In this document: positions 1-4,345 of the stretch, piece after piece
Layout of the letters: each line of letters begins with the position of its first letter
Numbering within the stretch: the stretch's first letter is position 1
NCBI GenBank assembly: GCA_016219235.1
Contig: JACRBO010000269.1
Location: 1 to 12,102, forward strand
DNA from: Chloroflexota bacterium
GTDB lineage: Bacteria > Chloroflexota > Anaerolineae > Fen-1058
Direction of reading: 5' to 3'
DNA length: 12,102 nt
Position numbers and translations under genes: made by a program
The notes under the pieces: generated by a model
The model's input: only the letters and a program-made list of their open reading frames with translations
Told to the model about the DNA's origin: nothing
Databases searched by the model: none

Positions 1-595
1 TATCATCGGTAATAATGGCGATGCGGCGACGACCATGGTCGATGAGATGTTGCACGGCCACGCGGGCGATGGCCACGTTATCGATACCCACCGAGCAGTA
101 TTTTTGCTTCGGCAGTATCGGCCCCCACACCACCAGGGGAACTCCTTTGGCAGCCAGCTCGTTCAAGTGTGTATCGTCCTTGCCGCGCCCCAGCAGAATA
201 TAACCATCCACCAGGCCAGAACTGTGATAACGAGTATCAACTTGAGCATCAATCGAAGTCGTTTGTGAAACCAACATGTCGTAGCCCTGCTTGCGCAGCG
301 CCGAACCGACTATGCCCAAAAACTTGAGAATAAAGGGATTCGCCAATATTTCGTCAGAAGCAGGATCAATCGGTAGGACGAGCGCAATCGTATTGCTGCG
401 TTGAAGCGCGAAATTTCGCGCCAGAAGATTAGGTTTGTAGTCATGCTTCCGGGCAACCGCCTGTACCAGCGCGGTCGTTTCGGCGCTAATCAGGGAGCTG
501 CCTTGCAGGGCGCGTGACGCGGTGGATTTTGATACGCCCGCCAGACGCGCAATATCAGCCAGTTTCTTTGCTTCTTTACCAGAGCGACTCGCCAA
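1..595 (-). CDS. LacI/GalR-family transcriptional repressor, C-terminus cut by window edge
   Basis: The reverse strand reads as an open frame of 198 residues that runs off the left end. Residues 11-30 (KLADIARLAGVSKSTASRAL) are the LacI-family helix-turn-helix. Residues 54-64 (KPNLLARNFAL) are the hinge helix that enters the minor groove. From about residue 68 (NTIALVLPID) the periplasmic-binding-protein-like effector domain begins, with typical segments SSGLVDGYILLG (126-136) and VGIDNVAIARVAVQHLIDHGRRRIAIITDD (169-198, described here by its ends only). The start is a TTG at 593-595: an AAGGA lies 5 nt upstream, no ATG or GTG exists in frame before a stop, and the HTH begins at the usual distance. 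Family members usually have about 330-350 residues, so roughly 140 are missing. The effector is probably a sugar, by family. Genes beyond the left edge are its likely targets. The gene looks more AT-rich than its neighbours. In the hinge, Phe62 sits where E. coli LacI has the intercalating Leu56. Confidence 0.93.
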   Translation of the reverse strand, partial: MASRSGKEAKKLADIARLAGVSKSTASRALQGSSLISAETTALVQAVARKHDYKPNLLARNFALQRSNTIALVLPIDPASDEILANPFILKFLGIVGSALRKQGYDMLVSQTTSIDAQVDTRYHSSGLVDGYILLGRGKDDTHLNELAAKGVPLVVWGPILPKQKYCSVGIDNVAIARVAVQHLIDHGRRRIAIITDD

Positions 596-645
596 AGCTG
601 TCCTTCTCGTTCGGCTATCATTCGGAGGTTTAAGCCGGTATCTTG

Positions 646-675
646 TCTATTTGTGCAACCGGTTGCACAAATAGA
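646..675. promoter_or_regulatory. 30-bp perfect palindromic operator, probably for the adjacent LacI-family repressor
   Basis: The sequence is a perfect inverted repeat over 30 bp. The central 20 bases (651-670) are TTGTGCAACCGGTTGCACAA. Its core TGCAACCGGTTGCA (654-667) fits the LacI/GalR-family operator pattern TGNAANCGNTTNCA exactly, with the central CpG. It lies between the -10 box and the TTG start of the repressor gene, covering the predicted transcription start, so binding should block that gene's own transcription. It is about 130 bp from the promoter proposed for the divergent DUF72 gene, so control of that gene is less likely. That the neighbouring repressor is the binder is inference from position and pattern. 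Confidence 0.88.
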
Positions 676-703
676 GGATAATACATCCTGTTGTGTTTGT
701 CAA
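675..703 (-). promoter_or_regulatory. Sigma-70-type promoter of the lacI-family gene
   Basis: On the minus strand a perfect -35 TTGACA (698-703) is followed by a 17-bp spacer and TATCCT (675-680) as the -10. An alternative -10, TATTAT, lies slightly closer to the -35. The -10 touches the end of the 30-bp palindrome, so the start point near 668 falls inside the operator. Confidence 0.7.
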
Positions 704-789
704 GTACTTTTTACATGGCGAGCAATTTTCAATTTGGCGCCCGACGATTCAAACATCTGCCCTGCGGATTGTTTTCGCCCCCGGTCCTC

Positions 790-807
790 TGTGGTACATT
801 TAATCCA
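790..807 (+). promoter_or_regulatory. Extended -10 promoter of the DUF72 gene, likely leaderless start
   Basis: GTGGTACATT (791-800) contains a TGn extended -10 followed by TACATT (795-800). The base expected as +1, seven downstream of the hexamer, is the A of the ATG at 807. No Shine-Dalgarno is visible before that ATG, which fits a leaderless transcript. The -35 region is poor (TTTTCG at 17 bp spacing), as is common for extended -10 promoters. Confidence 0.55.
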
Positions 808-1706
808 TGAACACAACTCTCTTCATCGGCTCCGCCGTCTGGGCACACAAAGACTGGGTAGGCAACTTCTTTCCGAAGGGGACGAAGCAGGCCGACTTTC
901 TGCGCGAGTATGCCAGGCGGCTGACGGCCGTCGAAGGTAACACCACGTTCTGGGCCACGCCGTCCGTCGAGACGGTGCGACGTTGGGCCGAGGATACGCC
1001 CGCGAACTTTCGCCTGTGCCCCAAATTACAGCGCAACATCAGCCATGCCGGGCAATTGATGCCGCATCTCGGCGAGGCGCAGCGCTTCGTCGATCTGATG
1101 CGCAACCTCGGCGCCCGACTCGGCCCGCTGTTTCTGCAACTGCCGCCGCGTTATTCGCCCAGGTTGATCAATGACCTGACGAAGTTCCTCGATGCATGGC
1201 CGCGCGAAGTGCAACTCGCGGTGGAAGTGCGCCACCTCGATTGGTTTGCCGCGCCCTATCACGAGCAACTCAACGCGCTGCTGCGTCCGCATGACGTGGC
1301 CCGTGTGTTGATCGACACACGCCCCATTCGCGATTTGCCCGAAGCGAAGGTTGAAGGCGGCAAAGTGCAGGTGTTGATGGAGCAGGCGCAGGAACGCAAA
1401 CCGGATGTGCCGCTGCTGCCCGAAGTGACCGCCTCGTTTGCCTTTGTGCGCTACATCGGCAATCCTGATGTGGGGGCGAATGCGGCTTTGTTGGATGAGT
1501 GGGCCGATCGAATGAGCGGCTGGCTTAACGACGGGACAACTGTTTTTGCGTTCTGCCACTGTCCCGATGAAACGTACTCGCCGTCGATCTGCCGCGAACT
1601 GCATCAACGGGTGGCTGCGCGCGTAAAGATCGATCCACTGCCGTGGAACGCGGTTGGGCAAGATGGCACGCGAAGCGTGCCCTACACGCAAGCCTCGCTG
1701 TTTTGA
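807..1706 (+). CDS. DUF72 (YecE-like) family protein
   Basis: This 299-residue protein has the TIM-barrel-like DUF72 pattern. The N-terminus is FIGSAVWAHKDW (6-17). Next come AVEGNTTFWATPS (41-53), corresponding to the family's 'vE.n.tFY..p' strand, FRLCPKLQRNISH (68-80), GPLFLQLPPRYSP (106-118), LAVEVRHLDWF (137-147) with conserved Glu140 and Arg142, FVRYIG (213-218), and FAFCHCPDETYSP (247-259). The last replaces the more usual 'FNNH..g.A' segment. The length is normal for the family (about 240-300). The biochemical role of DUF72 is not firmly established; some members occur beside DNA-repair or Fe-S genes, and nothing here narrows that. The start is the ATG at 807, which is essentially at the predicted transcription start. 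It is transcribed away from the lacI-family gene and converges with the M14 gene. Confidence 0.93.
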   Translation: MNTTLFIGSAVWAHKDWVGNFFPKGTKQADFLREYARRLTAVEGNTTFWATPSVETVRRWAEDTPANFRLCPKLQRNISHAGQLMPHLGEAQRFVDLMRNLGARLGPLFLQLPPRYSPRLINDLTKFLDAWPREVQLAVEVRHLDWFAAPYHEQLNALLRPHDVARVLIDTRPIRDLPEAKVEGGKVQVLMEQAQERKPDVPLLPEVTASFAFVRYIGNPDVGANAALLDEWADRMSGWLNDGTTVFAFCHCPDETYSPSICRELHQRVAARVKIDPLPWNAVGQDGTRSVPYTQASLF

Positions 1707-1772
1707 TCCACGAATTTGCACGAATGGACACCAATAAATCCTCTTCGTGAAGATTGGTGTGAATTCGTGGAT
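1706..1772. repeat. Imperfect inverted repeat between convergent genes, possible bidirectional terminator
   Basis: ATCCACGAATT (1706-1716) is the exact reverse complement of AATTCGTGGAT (1762-1772). Inside it, ACACCAAT (1728-1735) pairs with ATTGGTGT (1753-1760). The left arm carries about ten extra bases that would bulge. The repeat begins at the last base of the DUF72 stop codon and ends 5 bp before the M14 stop codon. It has no T-tract typical of an intrinsic terminator. Sequence of this kind (CGAATTTGCACGAATGG) looks like a dispersed intergenic repeat; copy number cannot be judged here. Confidence 0.6.
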
Positions 1773-1777
1773 TGTTG

Positions 1778-3460
1778 TTATTTCAGTTCGACCTCACACC
1801 GAAGCGTGCCCGCCCGCGCATGGCGCGCCTCGATTTTGAGCAAGCCGCCGTTGGGCGTAGCGATGACCCACTCGACTTTCGCACGATCGCTGGTGACATC
1901 GGCGTAAGTGGATAGCACGTTGCGCTTGTCGGAACGGCCGTCCAGTTGTCCCACTTCGACTTTCTTCTCGCCGTTGATCAACTTCGCGCCGTCCGGCAAA
2001 GTCAGTTCCACTTCGATGGGGCGCACCGCTTTACGATCGATCGCCTTCTGCGTGATATTCGTCGGCAGCCAGCCAGTGTTGCATAAGACCAATCGCACAT
2101 GATAAGTATCTGTGCCCAGCGGCTTCACTTCCAGGGTGTGCACGTCCAACCTGGGCGAGATGAGTAAATGGAAGATGGCGAAGTCGCTGTGCGGGGCGAT
2201 TTCTTTCTCCAGCAACTCGGCGGGCGGATTGGTCCACGAGTACATTTGATCCCAGCCGCCCAACTCGACGTGGCCCAATTGCGGATGCTCGAAAGGATAC
2301 CAATCGACGTAGCCTTTGCCCTTGAGGACTTCATCGTTCCACTTCAGCAACTTCAGATCGTGCTCCAACGGATGATCGCGGTACCACTCGATGAAGTGAT
2401 AATCTTTCAAGCCGATCTGCTGTTGCGGACTCCAGAATTCCGTCGTCCACGCATACACACCCAGATGATCGTACATCCAATCGTCGGAGCCGCCGCGAAT
2501 GACTTGCTTGGGTTCGTATTTGAAATCGTGAAACACCGACTTGGCCGGATAGCCCGTGAACCTGGTCGCCCGCTCGCCGATGAACTTGTACGTGCGCAAA
2601 TCGGCGGTGGGCAGGTCGTCGTCGGCGTGCGCGGAGTAGGGTCGCAAATGAACGCCGCTCATCGTGTGATAGGTAATGTAACCGGTGATGTTGGGCCGCT
2701 CGATCACGGCCTGCACCATCGCGCGCACTTCCGGCTCTGAGGCGGGATACGGCCCCGCGCCTTTCTGATCGCCCTCGGGCGCCCACTCCATCGGGTACTG
2801 GCGGTTGAGATCAAGCCCTTCGCGCGCGGGCGCAACTTTGATTGTGACGCCGTCATAGTTTTGAATCGAGCCTTCCGGCAGCAAGCGATAGAACTCGCCG
2901 CCCGGTGCGTCGTCAGGTTCGCGCGCGATCAGCCAGCGGAGATCGTCGGGGTACGGTTTCCACGCGCCGTTCGGATCACGCACGCGCATCATCAGGATGC
3001 GGCCATCGCCGTCGATGTCTTCTTCGATCAGGCCGTCCTGTTGATCGAGGCGCGGGTAGGGGCGCACACTCGATCGGACGAACCGGGGGCGATCGGCCAG
3101 CGCCAGTTCCGCGCCATCCGGGTTCAGCCGTGGCGCGATGTAGAAGGCGCGGGTGTCCATCACGCGCGTGACCTTTTCGTCGACGCCGTACTGCGTGAGG
3201 AGTTTGTCGATCAGGTGCAGCGCGGCCGTGCCGCCGGTGACCTCGGTGGCGTGGATGTTGGCCTCGATCCAGAAAGCCGGCTTCTCCGTATCCGGGCCGG
3301 TGGTGAAGTTGGTCACGGTCGCCAGCCAGATGTCGCGCCCTTCGTACGATTTGCCGATCGAGGTCAGGCGGAACCGATCGGGTTGTTCCACGGCCCAGGC
3401 TTGCAGCACCGCAGTGAGTTCAGCATATTTGTAGTACTTGTCGAAACGGACGTTTGCCAT
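1778..3460 (-). CDS. M14-family zinc metallocarboxypeptidase
   Basis: This 560-residue protein hydrolyses C-terminal or amide peptide bonds through one zinc ion, by family. The zinc motif HxxE is HATE (His70, Glu73, in IEANIHATEVTGG). The third ligand is His265 in ITYHTMSG. The substrate-carboxylate pair Asn219-Arg220 lies in GLDLNRQYP. The catalytic Glu341 is in WTTEFWSPQQQ. A segment EEDIDGDGRILMMRVRDPNG (147-165) is an acidic insertion seen in a bacterial M14 subgroup. The region after about residue 440 looks like a beta-rich accessory domain. No signal peptide or membrane segment is visible, so it probably acts in the cytoplasm unless exported another way. I place the start at the ATG at 3458-3460: GGAAGG lies just upstream and the protein then begins MANVRFDKYYKY. 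A longer start at 3508 would add 16 residues without a ribosome site. The substrate is unknown. Confidence 0.93.
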   Translation of the reverse strand: MANVRFDKYYKYAELTAVLQAWAVEQPDRFRLTSIGKSYEGRDIWLATVTNFTTGPDTEKPAFWIEANIHATEVTGGTAALHLIDKLLTQYGVDEKVTRVMDTRAFYIAPRLNPDGAELALADRPRFVRSSVRPYPRLDQQDGLIEEDIDGDGRILMMRVRDPNGAWKPYPDDLRWLIAREPDDAPGGEFYRLLPEGSIQNYDGVTIKVAPAREGLDLNRQYPMEWAPEGDQKGAGPYPASEPEVRAMVQAVIERPNITGYITYHTMSGVHLRPYSAHADDDLPTADLRTYKFIGERATRFTGYPAKSVFHDFKYEPKQVIRGGSDDWMYDHLGVYAWTTEFWSPQQQIGLKDYHFIEWYRDHPLEHDLKLLKWNDEVLKGKGYVDWYPFEHPQLGHVELGGWDQMYSWTNPPAELLEKEIAPHSDFAIFHLLISPRLDVHTLEVKPLGTDTYHVRLVLCNTGWLPTNITQKAIDRKAVRPIEVELTLPDGAKLINGEKKVEVGQLDGRSDKRNVLSTYADVTSDRAKVEWVIATPNGGLLKIEARHARAGTLRCEVELK

Positions 3461-3487
3461 AATCGCCTTCCGATTGAGTGTGCGCGG

Positions 3488-3493
3488 ATTGTA
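3488..3493 (-). promoter_or_regulatory. Candidate -10 box of the M14 gene
   Basis: On the minus strand TACAAT is preceded at 16 bp by TTGCGC as a weak -35. The predicted start near 3481 gives a leader of about 20 nt carrying the GGAAGG ribosome site. This also supports the start codon at 3460 over 3508, which would lie upstream of the promoter. Confidence 0.5.
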
Positions 3494-3530
3494 GCCGGAT
3501 TGGGTCAAAGCGCAAACAGCAGGCTGGCCG

Positions 3531-3611
3531 CATCCTGAGCGGAGCGACGCGGGCGTCCCTTCGACTTCACTTCGTTCCGCTCAGGATGCGCCCGCGTTGC
3601 GCAGTCGAAGG
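3531..3611. repeat. Intergenic inverted repeat with CATCCTGAGCGGA arms
   Basis: CATCCTGAGCGGA (3531-3543) is the reverse complement of TCCGCTCAGGATG (3576-3588). Further short complementary pieces alternate with it: CGGGCG (3550-3555) with CGCCCG, and CTTCGACT (3559-3566) with AGTCGAAG (3603-3610). Several foldings compete. The wording 'CATCCTGAGCGGAG...TCGAAGG' is familiar from dispersed intergenic repeats in many bacterial genomes. It lies between the divergent M14 and rpsO promoters and has no evident coding content. Confidence 0.65.
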
Positions 3612-3633
3612 AGTGGACGGCTTTTCCCCTTCG

Positions 3634-3662
3634 TTGTGAGGTTCTTTGTTCCGTGGTACAAT
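3634..3662 (+). promoter_or_regulatory. rpsO promoter
   Basis: TTGTGA (3634-3639) and TACAAT (3657-3662) are separated by 17 bp, with an upstream TG (TGGTACAAT) giving an extended -10. Transcription would start near 3669, leaving a leader of about 66 nt before rpsO. The GTGGTA block matches the promoters proposed at 791 and 6631. Confidence 0.7.
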
Positions 3663-3684
3663 CGCGCCGCAATCGAACTACACG

Positions 3685-3707
3685 GTCGGGCGTCACAGCC
3701 GCCCGGC
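3685..3707 (+). promoter_or_regulatory. Hairpin in the rpsO leader, possible S15 autoregulatory element
   Basis: CGGGCG (3687-3692) pairs with CGCCCG (3700-3705) around a 7-nt loop, extended by a G-U and a G-C pair at the foot. It lies within the predicted rpsO leader, 14 nt before the AAGGAG ribosome site (3721-3726). S15 represses its own synthesis through leader structures that differ widely between bacterial phyla. That this hairpin does so is only inferred from its position. Confidence 0.4.
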
Positions 3708-3734
3708 ACGTGATAACCTTAAGGAGTCAGTAAC

Positions 3735-4001
3735 ATGCTGTCGAAAGACGAAAAGACCGAAATCATCACCGGGTATCACACGCACGAAACCGACACCGGC
3801 TCGCCCGAAGTGCAAATTGCGCTGTTGACGGCGCGCATCAACTCGTTGACGAAGCACCTGTCGACGCACAAGCACGATCAGACCTCGCGGCACGGCTTGC
3901 TGGTCATGGTCGGCCAGCGCCGCCGCCAACTGGCTTACCTGGCCCGCACCAACCCGGCCAGCTACAAGGCGATTCTGCAACGTCTTGGCCTGCGCAAGTA
4001 A
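3735..4001 (+). CDS. rpsO: 30S ribosomal protein S15
   Basis: The product has 88 residues, the standard size for S15. It has the family hallmarks [22 protein letters not shown] (described by its ends: 21-42), the [22 protein letters not shown] stretch (about 45-66) and the C-terminal [12 protein letters not shown] (77-88). S15 binds 16S rRNA in the central domain early in 30S assembly. The start is fixed by AAGGAG at 3721-3726, 8 nt before the ATG. It is followed by pnp on the same strand, the same order as in E. coli and many other bacteria. The spacer to pnp is unusually long (344 bp) and highly structured. Confidence 0.99.
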   Translation: MLSKDEKTEIITGYHTHETDTGSPEVQIALLTARINSLTKHLSTHKHDQTSRHGLLVMVGQRRRQLAYLARTNPASYKAILQRLGLRK

Positions 4002-4063
4002 GTTCTCGATGGTGTCAGCCCGCTCCGCGTCCGCAACTGGCGGAGGAATGCAGCACTACAATT

Positions 4064-4104
4064 CGATGCGAGTAGATGCGTGGTCTAGCCATCTACTCGC
4101 ATTG
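4064..4104 (+). promoter_or_regulatory. Strong hairpin downstream of rpsO
   Basis: ATGCGAGTAGATG (4066-4078) is perfectly complementary to CATCTACTCGCAT (4090-4102) with an 11-nt loop. A G-U and a C-G pair extend the foot to 15 pairs. It is followed by TGCGTTTATC, not a T-run, so it is more likely an mRNA-processing or 3'-end-stabilising structure than a terminator. Confidence 0.65.
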
Positions 4105-4185
4105 CGTTTATCACCAAAGGAGGTGACCCGCTTCCGATTAGCCTGATCCGCTGAACGACTTTTTCGCGGCACGGAGAGCAGGTAT

Positions 4186-4295
4186 TGGAGAAAGAACAGG
4201 TCAATGACAAATGAAAAATGAGCAAATGACAAACTAGCTGCAGCCGACTTTGTCATTCGTCATTGGTCATTTTTAATTGATTCGCTTTTTCTCCA
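4186..4295 (+). promoter_or_regulatory. Long imperfect hairpin in the pnp leader
   Basis: TGGAGAAA (4186-4193) pairs with TTTCTCCA (4288-4295) at the base. AAAAATGA (4214-4221) pairs with TCATTTTT (4267-4274) in the middle. AATGACAAA (4225-4233) pairs with TTTGTCATT (4249-4257) at the top, with a 15-nt loop. Aligning one arm (about 48 nt) with the reverse complement of the other gives a majority of matches. The upper part is built from short ATGACAAA/ATGAAAAA units that may belong to a dispersed repeat. The size suits RNase III, but this has not been tested. Confidence 0.55.
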
Positions 4296-4339
4296 GTCCC
4301 TGACCTCCCCCGCATAACTCTAATGACCACTGGAGGTCA
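4291..4339 (+). promoter_or_regulatory. pnp ribosome site with competing masking stems
   Basis: The pnp Shine-Dalgarno is GGAGG at 4332-4336, 9 nt before the ATG. It can be masked in two mutually exclusive ways: TGACCTCC (4301-4308) pairs perfectly with GGAGGTCA (4332-4339), or CTCCAGT (4291-4297) pairs with ACTGGAG (4329-4335). The second masking strand overlaps TTTCTCCA (4288-4295), which forms the foot of the long hairpin. A local TGACC/GGTCA pairing (4324-4328 with 4335-4339) is a third, weaker option. The complementarity is read directly; regulation is inferred. Confidence 0.6.
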
Positions 4340-4345
4340 AACCCA

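Larger units (their letters stand above)
4002..4345 (+). promoter_or_regulatory. rpsO-pnp intergenic region / pnp leader, structured and non-coding
   Basis: This 344-bp spacer has no credible gene. From left to right it holds a short hairpin (CTCCGC 4023-4028 with GCGGAG 4040-4045), a 13-bp perfect hairpin (4066-4102), and a TCACC/GGTGA hairpin displaying AAAGGAGGTGAC (4111-4127). Then come a long imperfect hairpin (4186-4295) and alternative stems that mask the pnp ribosome site (4291-4339). No intrinsic terminator follows rpsO, since no stem is followed by a T-run, so pnp is probably transcribed from the rpsO promoter. In E. coli the corresponding region carries the RNase III site through which PNPase represses itself. 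The same role here is an inference. Confidence 0.6.

Noticed and set aside
653..940. 95-residue plus-strand frame starting inside the operator
   Set aside because: It begins within the palindrome, has no ribosome site and runs into the DUF72 gene in another frame.
1026..1721. 231-residue minus-strand frame opposite the DUF72 gene
   Set aside because: The DUF72 motifs on the plus strand explain this DNA; the antisense product looks like a Gln/Arg/His-rich shadow.
2168..2740. 190-residue open frame on the plus strand opposite the M14 gene
   Set aside because: It lies wholly inside the M14 coding region, whose family motifs are clear; it is a frame shadow of GC-rich coding DNA.
4250..4278. Possible pnp promoter (TTGTCA, 17 bp, TTAATT)
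   Set aside because: The -10 matches only three of six bases and the sequence is explained by the long hairpin arm; read-through from rpsO is simpler.
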